Under the pieces are notes generated by a model that was given only the letters and a program-made list of their open reading frames with translations, did not search any database and was not told the DNA's origin. Position numbers and translations under genes: made by a program. Shown in pieces: positions 47,701 through 60,900 of a stretch of DNA of 64,000 nucleotides (positions are counted from its first letter, which is position 1; every line of letters begins with the position of its first letter). Source of the stretch: Gossypium raimondii (lineage: Eukaryota; Streptophyta; Magnoliopsida; Malvales; Malvaceae); the NCBI RefSeq assembly GCF_025698545.1, contig NC_068575.1, positions 55,809,980 through 55,873,979 of the forward strand, in the 5' to 3' direction.

Positions 47701-49513
47701 GTGTGAGCAATTTTTTATTATTTGATTTCTCTTCCCCGTTGGTGTTAATTGAATGTGAGGATTACATTGTTTCTTTTTATGAGAGTAGTGGTAGCAAATT
47801 TTTTCTGCATTTTTTCTTCTATTTTTTGGGAATTCATTGAATGTTGACTATCCAATGGAAAGAATTTTGCCATCCTAATTGATACAGATGCAACAATGTT
47901 ATGGAAGCAGTATTATCTTATTTTGGTATTTAATAAATTAGTTACGAAGGTTCATTGTTGGATTATTCAGGGAACCATCAGCACGAAGCATGAGGAATAT
48001 GCTTGCCTCTGTAATACTTCGATTACTCGGAAGCAGGGTTGTGCATGAGGATGTCGACCTATCTTCTAATCTTGCACAGCTGAAGAGGGACATGGAGCTG
48101 ATGCCAGTTGTTGCATCCACAGAAATGTCTGGAGATAGTCTTTTTGATCGGTTATTGTTAGTTTTGCATGGGTTGTTAAGCAGTTGCAAGCCAAGTTGGC
48201 TGAAGTCAAAGGATGCCAAGGATTTTTCTGGATTTGACCGTGAAGCAGTGGAGGGTCTGCAGGTTTGATATTTTTTGTCTTGTTGATGATTGAATTTACT
48301 GCTGCTTGTTTTGGTAAAAAAAACCATAAATTTATTTGAAAGCGAGCTTTGAATTTTTCTTCTCAAATTGAATATTTCATTATTTGCTATCTCATAATGG
48401 TAGGTTTTTTTAACAGGAGATGTTTAAGATGATATATATAGAAAGAAAAGTGTAACTGAGACATCAGTTCTTGAATTCAGTAAAAGTAATGATTAAAAGC
48501 AAATGATTTCTGAAAGTAGTACTTTTAAAGGCACCAGTTAAGTAGATCCTTTGTCAATTTACTTGGATATGGAGTGTTGTTTTCCAGTATGCATTGGCTT
48601 TGGGGCCTATTCATTTTCTGATGTAATCATGAGTAGTTGCCTTGATGATTTTGTAAGAGTTGAAGTTTGGGGGAAATTTTTGGGCTTTGAGAGTTCTAGA
48701 GGTAAAGAAATTTGCCTAAATGCCATGAGGAAATGAGTTCATGAGGTGTTAATTGTTGCACGTGTAATGTAATTTAGTAATGGGTACTTTTAATTTGACC
48801 GAATGTCAATATTTTGGTTTATTGACTTTGCAATTGATTTTCTGTCCAAAAGTGGGTACTTTTAGTTGTTTTTATCTTGACAAATAGTCACCACCTCTCA
48901 CGTAGTTTCATTGCAGGTAAAAGAAAATAATCAGTTTTCTTCGAGTTACAAGCTTTGAGATGTCATTCCTGTCAAGATAGAAAATTATTTAGAATGAAGT
49001 TAGCATTGAAATAAAATTACAGATGATTCTTTACTTACTTCACTGTTTATTCTGTGGGTGCAGAATGAATTAGATTCTATGCAATTGCCTGAGATGATTA
49101 GATGGCGAATCCAAGCCGCAATGCCTATATTATTTCCTTCTTTTCACAATACAGTCTCCTGCCAACCACCCTCTGTCCCTATTGGTGCTCTTAGTTTGCT
49201 TCAACCCAGCATCTGTGTCCCTGGATCTTACACTGGAACTATTAATCCATCTCAGAGACAGGTTGCGTCAGCACGAAATGCAAATAATATGCCAGGAAAA
49301 TCCAAGTCAGTGCTATCACAAGAGAATGATATGGAAATTGACCCATGGACACTTTTGGAATACGGAGCAGGATCAGGTCCATCTTCAAGTAGCACTGCAG
49401 CCATTGGAGGCAGTGACAATGCTAATCTTCGAGCTTCAAGTTGGCTCAAGGGGGCTGTAAGAGTGAGACGGACAGACCCATCGTATATTGGCGCTGTGGA
49501 TGATGATAGCTGA
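38748..49513 (+). CDS. MED12: Mediator complex subunit 12
   Basis: A 2246-residue model from 12 exons: 38748-38875, 39363-39422, 39707-39812, 40345-40413, 40571-40624, 40713-40820, 40967-41116, 41222-41566, 41700-44074, 44549-47152, 47971-48262, 49064-49513. The length is close to the roughly 2235 residues I recall for Arabidopsis MED12 (CENTER CITY / CRYPTIC PRECOCIOUS). The start MQRYHAPSCTSAVNN is the plant MED12 start; a TTG-initiated extension is unlikely. LGPPDFHP and the block around VPLLKATWFIKVTYLNQVRP (about 210-230) belong to the N-terminal Med12 domain. LCEWATCDYRDFR (from residue 566) is the LCEWAV signature. MED12 joins CDK8, cyclin C and MED13 in the Mediator kinase module in the nucleus and controls flowering, embryo patterning and hormone responses. 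Exons 9 and 10 (2375 and 2604 bases) hold most of the protein. It converges with RopGEF3. Confidence 0.96.
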
Positions 49514-49903
49514 TTTTAGGTTCAACTATGTTTTTAGATTTGGTCTTACGGAATAGCAAGGCCCCTCACAACAGGTAAATTAAAGCGTTATTTGTTGTGC
49601 ACATTGGTCTTGCCTGTCCCATGTTTTACAGTGGAGAGGGGGGATTTTGTTTTTCACATTTTGGTTGGGCATACTGGAATCCTTGTGAAAGAATGTGATG
49701 ATGTAGTGATGTAGGCCATCTTCTATTCAGCATTGCAGATTGACTGTCATTTTATGCCCCCGCTGTCTGGGCCGTATGTACTCACAGGTGCGGTTCAGAG
49801 GCTTTGTTGTATATATAGAGGATAATTGTTTCAGTTTACCAATTGATCAGGTATAATATCCCAAGAAATTACATGTAGCTCTTCCTTATCTAATCAATCT
49901 TTT

Positions 49904-49938
<35 letters not shown>

Positions 49939-50466
49939 ACACACGCTCAGAGAGAGCCATGGATGCTTAACACATCGACACCCCATGTATATGAATGCTT
50001 ATGTTGCTCTGTTGCATACATTACTGCGTGCTTAAACTGAATTGTGTTTTTACATTTATGTACGAGGATTAACCGCATATGGTTTAATTATGTGTGAAGA
50101 TGGATGGCTGGATTTTGTAGATGAACAAATACATAAGGCAGGCAGATGAAATCCTGATGTTCTGCAATTAGTTGTGGGTTTAGATAATCAAATGAATGGA
50201 TTTGTAGGTATTTCCCCCCTGTTTAGTGATTTTCTATTTCGAATTATTGATTTGAAGTTGTCAAATTATTATATTGGAGCGTTTTTCTCTTTTTGTTATT
50301 ATTTTTTCGTGAAACCCTACAAAAGTTGATACCAATGTAAATTAGGAATAATTAATACAAAAATTATGATAGATTTATCATCCGGATGGTACAAAATCGA
50401 AAAAGCAGAAATTGTTGAATGGATGACAATGGGGTTGAGTTAGCGCCATCTGTTTCGAGGTTTGCT
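49514..50466. other. Shared 3' region of MED12 and RopGEF3
   Basis: The two stop codons are 953 bases apart. The MED12 3' UTR occupies the left part, and a CT microsatellite lies in the middle. No further gene was recognised. Confidence 0.6.
49907..49937 (+). repeat. (CT)n microsatellite
   Basis: An uninterrupted CT dinucleotide tract of about 15 units downstream of MED12, useful as a length-variable marker. Confidence 0.95.
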
Positions 50467-52749
50467 TTATTCTTGACTTGTAACTGCTCTGTCTACAAAA
50501 AACACATCTTCAATCCAAGCAACAATGTTGAAAGCTAGACCTTCTAGCACTCTTGAATAACTCTCTAGGATTGCTTGCCCCACATCCTGCAACACATGTA
50601 TTCCATTCAGAACTTTACATTTTATGGAAGAATACCTCCCAATTTTTAAATTTACATGTCTTTTGACCGATAAGATGACTTACCCGATTGTGTTGAATCT
50701 TGCATGTATCCAAGGACGTCTGTGAAAGTTCGGGGTACCTTTGCTTCAAGGCAAACAACAAGCTCTCGGCCCTTTCAGCCAATATGTGATTTTTGTCACT
50801 AAGATCAACATCAGACATCAGCTCTTTTACCATGCCCCATGATGGTTTTGAATGCTTTATGCATGCTTTACGTCTCCATGTATACATTGAGGCTTCCACG
50901 CTGTCTGCAAGCTGTAGTGCTTCATGTTCCGATGCTATACTTAGACAATCCAGCAGATAATCCGGGCAGAACTTTTCTGTCCCCAACATGAACCTGTAGA
51001 TCGACTCTCCTATACTGGCCCTTCCGCTCTGTACAACTTCCCTCATACAAATAAGTAATTTCTCCAAACTTTACTACTATCAGCACAGCAGATCCCCACC
51101 GTACTATTTAAGCAACCATATTTTTCATTTTCTTTTTCACAGAGATATCTCAATTTGGGATAGGATTCTAAATGCTAGAATCTGAATTTGAATAAGTGAT
51201 TTCATGAACTAATTAAGCTAAATCCGGGATCATTGTGCAACCGTGAATGTTCTCTTTTATTCAATTGAATTGGCTTCAGTTATTTACAACGTTTCAAATG
51301 CTTGTTCTAAACAAAAAGTTAGAATTGGAACATGCTTCAAGTTGAGAACAATCTAAGTTTGATGAGGAAATTGACGAACAGAAGGACTAACCTTGGGAAG
51401 AGACGCGACATAGGAGTCAGGAATTTCCATCTCTGCTAGAACACCACTATTGATAGCCATAGCTGCCTTATGAATTTGATTAGCACAGTCTCGTTTGTGC
51501 CGCAAGTGCTTCCTTGCTTTCTCAGATAGCCCACATGGAGGAACGCATGGCACTGGTACCCACCATTTCTCATCATTTCTCTTAACAACCCTTCGGAACG
51601 AGCCTGTTCGGCTTGAATTTGATGACACACTCCCATCTTCTGCATACCAGAATTCTCTGTCCTCGAAACTGTCCAATATTTCCTGTCAAAGGATGTCTTA
51701 TGAGCTATGAGATGAGCCTTTTTGTAATGACAAAAATATTATGATTTTTCCTTCTTACAATGAGCATTGCATCCAACTTTCTCAGTGCAGGAAGATTGAC
51801 ATAAATATCTGATCTTGGTCTGCTTTTCATTACCTAAAGATGTCCAAAAAAAAAAAAAAAGTGATCATGTTAAAGCGGACAAAGATGACAAACCAACCCC
51901 AATTTAGACAATTCTGGTATGAATTATGAAATCTTACTTCAAGAGCTGTTCCATTGCTTAAATTCTGTGACTTGGAATTAAATTCAACAATGTAATCACA
52001 AACAGATAAAAGACAGTCCATTTCTCTTTTCCAAAGTGCCTTCTTTTCAGGGTTCAAAGGTTCCAACCTCAAATTTTGTCCAAATACGGTAGCTGCAGAA
52101 ATTAACATAAGTAAGCAAATTTAATAGAAAATCCAAAAACAAGTAAAAAGAAACACAAAGTCATAGGTTTGTCTGAAACATGTTATTTTACCATAGAGAT
52201 TGGTTATGGCATTTGAGATAGTAACTGCTGTACAGACCCCTTTGCCACTCCCTGACATGTCTTCTCCCAGTAAAAGCTTTGCAAATCTTTCCTTCATCAT
52301 TTCAAGTTCTGTCAAACATAATTTTATACAAATTAGCATTCAAAAAAAGGAAAAAAGAAAAGAAAATAGCATGGTTTAGAATAAAAGGTATATATAATTC
52401 TTCCAGATATTTGACCTAATTCCAATGATTCTAGATAATCAAGCTGCTTTTCATCTTCATTGCTTCCGCGTTGCTTTGTTCCGAGCCTGCTAAGAACAGC
52501 TTGATTCTGAGCCATGGATCTTGTTGGTGGCCAGTGAGAAGGTGAAGCTTTACTACAACAGCTATGATCGTCGATAGGGTCTGAAAATGCTGAGGTTTCA
52601 GAGCAAGTTCGGCCATACACGAATGATTCACCACTCAACGTTGAGTAACCAGGAGTTTCTGGAATTGACTGATCATTTTGATCAACAAAAGAAGGTGAAG
52701 GTTGATAACCCAGATCATAATTTTCATCAGAGTTGGATAAATTCTCCAT
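50467..52749 (-). CDS. ROPGEF3: Rop guanine nucleotide exchange factor with PRONE domain
   Basis: A 478-residue model from seven exons on minus: 52749-52416, 52308-52192, 52092-51938, 51833-51759, 51682-51392, 51028-50684, 50586-50467. The N-terminus (about 1-110) is Ser-rich and variable, with [20 protein letters not shown]. The PRONE domain spans about 112-465: [72 protein letters not shown] and [20 protein letters not shown] proteins catalyse GDP release from plant Rho GTPases (ROPs) at the plasma membrane and set polar growth sites. The start MENLSN equals the start I recall for Arabidopsis RopGEF3, and a likely acceptor (tttgcag) just upstream marks a 5' UTR intron. The C-terminus is short. 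The neighbours MED12 and MYC1 match the Arabidopsis order. Confidence 0.94.
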
Positions 52750-53796
52750 TTTACCCAAATTACAACTCTCAACTCTGCAAATAGCCATCAAAATCTGGTT
52801 ACTGGGGCTCAAGAAAATGAAGATTTTTAAATCATAATGAAAAATCAAAACAAACAGAAATGATGGGACTTTTAAGCCTTGGTTCAAATATGTAGGCAGC
52901 AAAAATTCGGCTAAACTGAAAAGAAAAGAAAAAGAGTGGCCATCAAAGTAAAAAAAGCAAAAGATGTTTTGTTTACAGTCACAGGTCGTTGTTGCTATCA
53001 GATTCTAAGCACAACTCACTGAAAAAATATACAAATAAAGTAACGTTTGTGAGCAACGGTCTTTGTTAAACATTCTTTTTTGTTTTTCAAATAAGTTTAC
53101 CTTTAAAGGGTATAATACAGATTTGAATTCGAAACCATTGAAGCTATGTAGCAGTTTGAGGACCATTTGAAACCGTTCCCTCCTAAGCATCATATCTTTC
53201 CAAAAGAAACACTAACCCACTTTCTTTTTCTGTATCCATGTCACCATGCTAAGGATGGACCAGGAATCTTGACCGTCCCATTGCTGGATTTTGTTTCAGC
53301 TTCCTTATCCAACAAGATAGAACCCAGATACAAATTTGGCAGGAAAATATTGAATCCGAGAAAATAAAGAATGGGTTTTGAATATTTAGGAAAATTTTGC
53401 AAAAAGTTTGTAGCTTCTTTGGTTTGATTATAGGACATGCATTCTATGTCTTGGTTGTAGTTGAATATTTATTTATTATTTATGAAGGTCGTGATTGGGA
53501 GGCGTTTTATATTGTTATATTATGATCGCAAATAAGCTTATATTTTAGAGCAAATGATCTCAATATTTTAATTTTTCTTTAATTCAATCAAAAATTTCAA
53601 CTAATTGAAAGATGGAAAAGGGAAATTTTATTTAGACGTGCATTCCATTTTTTTGCATATGCGGCTTAATTGTGTGTTAGATTGGATAAGTCAAATAATT
53701 GTTTTTAGGGGTTTTCTCCCCTTAATTAAAGGAATGAATTCCATGCCACAATGGATGTAATCCTCTTAAATTTCGGTTTTTTGGGTGAAATTTTTT
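52750..53796. other. Upstream region of RopGEF3
   Basis: The leader and promoter of the minus-strand gene lie here, with a probable leader intron ending near 52781. No other gene was recognised. Confidence 0.5.
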
Positions 53797-54242
53797 ATAT
53801 AATAACTTATTTTAACTTCTACCTTTTAAAATAAAATTTTATTTTAACTCCTTATTTAATTTTTCGTCTCTTTTAATAATTTAATTTATATTTCTTGTCA
53901 ATTTATTTCAAAATAGATAAAAAAGTTAACTTTATTGACATGACATTTACGCGTCCGTTTACACTTATGTCATGTTAGCAATTAATTAAATTTTAAAAAT
54001 ATATATTTATAATTTTATATTTCTTAAATTTTTTAAAAGTTATAACTTTTAAATTTTTAAAATTAAAACTTAATTAATTGGGCAATCCAAGTGTATGCCG
54101 TCAACAAAATTAATAGTAACTTTTCCTACATTTTGAGGTGATTTAACAAATAATATAAGTTTAATAGTTAAAAAGGCAAAAATTAAATAGAAAAATAAAA
54201 TAATTTTTTTATAAAATTGGAAGGCCAAATAAGTCATTATGC
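53797..54242. repeat. AT-rich fold-back element, family member 3
   Basis: The left half ('tataataacttatttt', 'atttcaaaatagataaaa') faces its approximate inverse on the right ('cattttgaggtgatttaac', 'aagtcattatgc'). Layout and motifs match 8959-9411 and 10462-10730. Confidence 0.6.
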
Positions 54243-54286
54243 TAAAATTTATTTATTTATTTATTTTCATTTTGTATATGTATACG

Positions 54287-54820
54287 ATGTAAATTTAGCC
54301 TTCAAAGATTTACATTTTTAATCAATTTGGCCTTTGTTCTTTTTTTAGCTAAATTTGGCACTTAATCTTAAAAAAAGTTGAATTTAAACATTCATCATTT
54401 CAAATAAAGTTAAATTGTTGTTTTTCAACGGAAGTTAAATTGTTGTTTTCAATGTAAATGCAGACTAAAACATTAAATTTTTAAACATGACAGTTTGAAT
54501 GACAATTCACATGTGCTTCATGCTATTTTTATTAATTTTATAATTTTTGAATTTTAAATATTTTTATTTTTGATATTTTAAAATTATTTGTTCACATTAT
54601 AAATAAGAGAAATAATACCATGTCAACATGAAAATACATATGTACTGTTATGTAGTTATCACACCAATATCCTTAAAAAAAATTAGTGGTTTAGTTAGCA
54701 TTCCCGTCAAAAAAAAGTAATTTGACTCTTTTTTAAAAATTTGAGGGTCAAATTAAGCTCAAAAAGGGAATAAGGGTCAAATTGAAAAGATGTAAACGTT
54801 AAGGGCTAAATTTGATATTA
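54287..54820. repeat. MITE-like inverted-repeat element
   Basis: The left arm 'gatgtaaatttagccttcaa' is the approximate reverse complement of the right arm ('gttaagggctaaatttgat'). Pairing continues inwards (tcaatttggcctttgttc with gaataagggtcaaattga). It lies next to another fold-back element. No reading frame was found. Confidence 0.6.
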
Positions 54821-55199
54821 TGCTAATTATAAATAATTAAATTTAACTGCTGCTTTAGGGAGGAAAATCCCCAAATATTAAGAAGATGAAGTATGGTTAA
54901 TAATTTAAGGAAAGAAAAGTGATGAAGTGGACATTGCATGATCATAAAATAAAGTAATTTCATAACTGAGGTTCAACCTAAAGCCTTACAAGAAACAGGT
55001 ACAGGTAGCTAAAGGGAAGGCTACAATGGCTGACAACAAATGCTTGTTAAGAGAAAAAACTAAGTTTCTTTTTCTTCCTTTTAACAGTGCATTTGCTTGG
55101 TTACCAAGTAACCCAAAAACAAGAGATGAGCATACTGAACCTAGAAACCCAACAACTTCAATACCGGTTGATGATTAGTTTATGATCTGGTTCTCATCA

Positions 55200-57949
55200 T
55201 CACTTAGCTGCAACTTTTTCTAGTGCTTGTTTGATCATCCCTGCAGGTGCAATGGCTGCTCCACGAAACTGGGAAAATAAAAAAGGACAGGATTCTTTGT
55301 TAAGAATGGAACAATAAAGAACTGAGGATTCTGTTAAAACAAGCCTGATAGTACGAACCTTAGATTTCAGGGTTAATGTGACAAGACCATCAAGAGTGCA
55401 CGATTGGATCGTGCGGGCATCCAAATGTAAGTTGTTTATAGCCTCCATGATATCCAGCAGCAAGAATTCCCTGCAAGGACATTTTATTTCAATTATAACT
55501 TCCAGTTCTTTTATGCTTACTTTCACGGCTGGTGCAAGGCCATCTTTCGGAATAGTCCTATTTAATTCCGAACCAGATTCATGGAGGCCTTCATCGATGT
55601 CACAGGCCTTCCTCTTGTTTATCCAAGGCTTCTTGACACTGTCAACTTTTCTATTTTCGTAATTATCTGAAGTCTGCTCCACCACATCCAGGCAATTCCT
55701 TCTAGGCCTTGCCTCAAACTCAATTGAATTCTTGCAAGATTCCAACTCTTCTATCCTTGCTTCTAGCTCTTTCAAGTACTTAATTGTGTCCTTGAGAATT
55801 GATTCTTTGTCAATCTGCAAAAACAAACACTGCAGATCAGAATAAACTTTTATAATAAGACACCGTATGTAAAAAAGATGTATGAATTTTATGTCATAGT
55901 GGATTTCTAGATAACATAAAATAGCATCTATGAAAGTCAAATAACCTCATCGATAAAAGGAACAATTGATCTGAGGACCCGGAATTTCTCTTCCTCCCTT
56001 CTTTTCTCAGGTAAAACGTGTCCTGTGGCATCAATATTGTTTTCCAATTTCCCAAGGCTACATTTGCCTCCATGCATTAGAGGCACTGCAAATAGAATCT
56101 TTTTGAATATGTTTTGATGTAGCCTTGGTCTATGAAAATTTTCCATTCCTTCTTTCTTCCAACCGATAAAACTAGATTTATAGCCACAGGTAGTGAAACT
56201 GGGGCTTTCGATCAACCAGTTTGAAGTACTTAGAATAGCAGAAACAGTTCTTTTGTAGTGCAAGTCATCATCAACTTCAAGATCCAAGGAGCTCAGTATT
56301 GTGTGATTTCCTTGTTGGAATTCTTTAAGATGAGAATGGCTTACACTTCCCCGCTTGGGAGAAGAGATTGCTGCTTTTTCTTGAATGCTGAAGTCCTCAT
56401 CCATGAAATGCCAACTTTGAACTTGAGAAGCAACACCATTCACATCTTCAAGCATGAATGAGTCATCCATCTGATGATTTTGTTCGAAGCCATTTGAACA
56501 CTCATCAGGGGAGCTGATATTGAAATCTTCCTTGATACTTTCATGTAACTCGTTGAATCTCTCGTGATCGAATTTGATTTCTTTAGCAGGGGAATAGAGG
56601 TTCTCCAAGTCCAACAAATCCACTATCTCATGGTCAACCTTGGCACATATAGGATCTTTGTCATCATCTGCATTATGAGGGGCAGGGGTAGATTTCTCAG
56701 AGCAAACAGGCTTTGAGAAGTCCAGCAAGGAAGCTTTAATATGCTGGAGCAGATTTGGATCCTCCGGAACCTTAAGAATTAAGAATTTTCAGAGAAAATA
56801 AAAAGTACCATAATTGCTTGATTCCTTGATAAGTTCTATGGCTACATTTACCAAGATCCAAAAAGGAACTTACTAGTTCAGTTACACCGAGCTCAATAAC
56901 ACCTCCTAGGTAGGGAAAACATACCACAGTCTGCACAGCAAAATTAATAGCCAAGATGAGACAGGTTAATTTTACGACAAGATTTACTTCATACAAGGAG
57001 GTATCATCTTACCTGAATAGATGCACTCTATGGGGAAATGATGGACATCAAGTCATGTAAAAGCAAGTTGACAGGTCAGTCAATTGGCAATCTTGTAATG
57101 CATTAAGATTAACAACACTCAAGCCAAGTGAAAAAAACAAACAAACCAACCTTAGCAAGCAAAGAGCGGGAGAAAATTTTACTATCTGCATATTGAGCAT
57201 TACATAACCATATGGTTTCACCATTTGCAAATGCTTTTCCTGGCAAACTATGCAACACAATGTAAAACCAAGAATTAACAATTACGCAAAACAACAAACA
57301 GATATAAGGCAATAGAGTTTGATTGATAATTTATTACCCTTGTCCAGGAGTGAATACAAAAGACATGCAAACCAAGTAATACCACTCTGTATCAGACAAA
57401 TCCTCTGGAGATAATGCAGCAGAAGGTCTCTTATTTTGATCAGTTTCACCTTCCAGCAAAGATTCATAAAGCTCTCTCAGTTGTTCACTCCTTTGTAGCC
57501 CTATTTTATCTGCTTTAAGCTCCAATGCTTGAACAGTCTTCCTAGTCTTGATGTCTCCATTGTAGTAACCATCTCCCCATTGGATTTCCCTGGTGATTAT
57601 CAATCAAAGCCATATCATTTTGTGGTAAATTTAACCAAAAATGATTCTCTCCCATTACCATACCCAGAGTTCTGATTCTCTCCCATTACCATACCCAGAG
57701 TTCTATTTGTGGTAAATTTAGTTTACATCGGATATCAAAACATATTTTAACCAAAAATAAGGATTGAGATACATGAACAAGATCAAAGTTGATGAACGCA
57801 AATGATCCAAGTATGAAAAAATACCCTTGTTGTGTAGCTGATAAAGACCAAAAGATTGCATAGCTCCATTGTATACTCCTAACAGCCACAGCAAGCTGCT
57901 TCCTTAAGTTTTCTGGCACCCCAACCTGGTTTTTAACAACATTAGCCAT
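55200..57949 (-). CDS. MYC1: bHLH transcription factor of subgroup IIIf, AtMYC1 (bHLH12) type
   Basis: A 631-residue model from eight exons on minus: 57949-57825, 57589-57338, 57247-57151, 57027-57013, 56930-56874, 56770-55946, 55814-55359, 55268-55200. Residues about 10-185 are the bHLH-MYC N-terminal domain that binds R2R3-MYB partners (QLAVAVRSIQWSYAIFW, WGDGYYNGDIKTRKT, DTEWYYLVCMSF, ETIWLCNAQYADSK, TVVCFPYLGGVIELGVTEL). An acidic middle follows, then the bHLH (433-480) and a C-terminal ACT-like fold. The helix phrase IDKESILKDTIKYLKELEAR and the VPLMH box before the bHLH identify the MYC1 branch rather than GL3, EGL3 or TT8. This family controls trichome and root-hair fate and pigments with MYB and WD40 partners. 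The basic region is three residues shorter than in GL3-type proteins (see findings). One exon is only 15 bases. The start is the first in-frame ATG; the frame above it holds no ATG. Confidence 0.93.
57643..57704 (-). repeat. 31-bp perfect tandem duplication in MYC1 intron 1
   Basis: The 31-base unit beginning 'gattctctcccattacca' occurs twice without a mismatch (57643-57673, 57674-57704). Similar words 'tgtggtaaattta' flank it on both sides (near 57621 and 57709). Confidence 0.95.
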
Positions 57950-60900
57950 TTGACATAACAAAAATATGACTGGAATTCAACTTGCTATTTCTGGAAAACC
58001 TATTAACAACAAAATCCACCCTTGTTTTGACAGGTTTTTCTCAGCTAACCCAAAACTGATAAATTTGCTTTCAGCAAAGTGGAATATGTCCAAACTCAAA
58101 AAGCCAGGACATGACCAAAGACAGACAAAGTTTGGAGCTTATAGTACTTGGTTTTTTCCTTCCCCCTTCTTTAAGATTGCAACAAGCTAGGTCAAGAATA
58201 TTTCTGAATTTAATAAAAAGAAAATGTAGAGCAACATGGCAACTTGTTTTTTAGAAAAATGCAAACAGAATCTGTCCGGCATTTATCCATTGCATCGTTT
58301 TCCTGATCCTTTCTTCTTTAAATTCATTGCGGATAAGTTTTATGAACTCTTTTGAGAGAAAACGAAGAATTAGAATCATGCGTCAGAAATTATTATTATT
58401 ATTATCATTATTATAAGGCTCATTATTGTTGATAATTAAGTGAATATGGAACCGTTGAGTGTTTTTTTGTCTGTGAGTTTCTAGGTTAAATATTTTATTT
58501 ATATAATACTATTATTATTTCTAGATGTAATGTCGTAAGTAGGTCATTATGTATGTCAATATGTATTCTATTCTAAGATTAACACATGTTTTTTATGCAT
58601 GAATTCGCATACATTAAGATACGAATTCATATCGTGTAAACTCATGAAAAAATGCGAAAATCGCTCACGGACGAACTCAAAATACAAGCAATACAAATTA
58701 CGAGTCGAGATCTAATTGAAAACTCGAGTAATAAATCAGAGATGATGAATACCATAACACAAAAAAATTACAACTTCACCAATTTTTTAATACTATGGGA
58801 CTATCAAACAACAATTATATGGATGTTTATATTTGATTGTTTTAAAGTTTTTGTTTTGTTTTTCCAACACTAGGCTCGAACTTTTTTAAAGCAGTAATTA
58901 TGATTTATGAAAATTTATATGTCATGCCTTCTTTTTTCCCACCATGATAACTTGTCATTGTCAATTCTAAATGTTTATCATTTGACAGTTCGGGATGACA
59001 CTTTTCTTTAATTTAATACAAAATTATGCATTATAATCTTTATAAGTGATCTTGAAATTGAATTCAATAATGCAAGTACTATGGGTTATAGACCAGCAGA
59101 AGGCACAGCCTTATCTATGCAACTTTTCTTCTTTCTTGTTTTGTCTTCATAAAGGCAAAATCTTCACTTTATTTTTCTTAGATTTTTTTATAATTAATAA
59201 TTATATCAAATTTCTTACAACTAAAGTAATAAACCCCGTACCTATTGGTGGCAAAACCCTTACTTCAAAAACCCCACACATCTCTTTTCTGAATATAGAA
59301 ACCCCGCACATTTGATTTTATATGTTCTGGATATAACATTTTAATTTTTTTCATTTCTTTTATCTTTTAAAATACTTTTTGTAGATTTGGTGTTGTAGAA
59401 AAATTTTAAAAATCAGAATTTCGGGGAAATAATAATGTTAGATTCATGATATAAGCGCAGGTATTATTTTGGTTTCAATGAACTTGAAAAGTCAAATTAC
59501 TTATCAGAGTAAATTCAAATTAAGTTAAAAGCCGATCTATTTAGGTATACAAAACTTTTTATTCGAATCTAATTGACCAATGACACTTCTAAGCTGCTCA
59601 TTATAGAGTGATTTTGTCTGCAGGAAAACAAAATGCAGATGAAGGGCGAGAATGGTAGGTGAGGTTTGTAAAAGGCAGGGACCGTAGAAAGCGCGATGGC
59701 AGGCTTTAGTGGTGTTGAACCCATAAATACCAAGGTGAAATATATTATTATATCGTATACATTATTGGAGTGGCCAGGCCCCTCCCTCCTCGCCTTAAGA
59801 AGAAGAAAAGATGAGCGTCCACCGAGTTACATTACATTTTCGTTAAAATTTGGTCCTCTTAATATAATATCTTTTTGGCATCACCTATGTGAGTGCTTTA
59901 TTGTCCACATTATACCTCCCATCATCATTTAACCTATTATGTATAATTTATACATTCAGTACCTGTGAGTTTAAATTATTGGATTTATTTACTTAATACT
60001 CGTCATTCACACATTATAGATATATTACTTAACTCTCCAATCCTCTCTCCAATATCACATCTCAATCATCTCACGGCTCATCACAATCTCCTCTTTATAT
60101 CAAAACATATTTTCAGAGTCAAATATATATTTCTGAAATTTGGAGTGGAAGATTATAATAAATGAGACTATGTTTGCAATTGCATGCATCAGGCAAATGT
60201 CCAAGTTGTCTGGAAACAACCCCAAACAAGTTCCCTTTGGAAAATTGGAATCTTGCGTTTGACTGGTTTTCATTTTGCCCTGGTTATCGTGCCTTTAGGA
60301 AATTTGCTTTGCCTATCCGCACTACAAAACAAACCAAAGCTAGCATCCATAAATGATAAATGAGATGAAACCTTGTTAATGTCTTTCAGTGGGAAATGGG
60401 AATTGTTAGGTAAAGACCCAAAAATATGGAAAACTATAAATAACTCTCAGGTGGGATGGTTTATAGTTTTATACCAATACATATTCTAATGTGAAACTTT
60501 GAAGTTGAAAAAAATTGACCTTGTTTGAAGCTATAAATGTGGGGAGCTGGTTTTCCTTGTACGTCCTCGATGGCAGTACAAAAAGAACAAAAAAAAAAAC
60601 TAGCCAGCACCTATCATTAAAGCAAAGATTCTGGGCAAAGAAAATCACGTTGCTCTTATTGATAATAATGGTAAGTGCATGTGTTTTGGGTGAGTGGGTT
60701 GTTCCAGTTCTCAGTTATGACTTTTTTACTTGAATAAAGATGAAATAAAGAGAAATAAAAGTTTACAAACACGTCCTTTGATTGACGGCATGGCCCGCTC
60801 TTATCTGCCCATTTAACCTTCATGCCTAAAACTGGCACATCACATCACATCCCAACCAGCATCAAAGTTGATCTATTTTCATTACTCGCTAGCTTACTTA

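Noticed and set aside
52750-52788. Upstream in-frame start for RopGEF3 (MAICRVESCNLGK extension)
   Set aside because: A splice acceptor (tttgcag) lies within this stretch, so it is probably partly intron; MENLSN matches the remembered family start.
57950-57961. Four-residue N-terminal extension of MYC1
   Set aside because: It would need a TTG start; the first in-frame ATG is at 57949.
59696-59932. 78-codon open frame between MYC1 and BAM2
   Set aside because: It starts with a plausible Met but has no domain, no conserved motif and no splice or promoter context; chance is enough in 4.9 kb of spacer.
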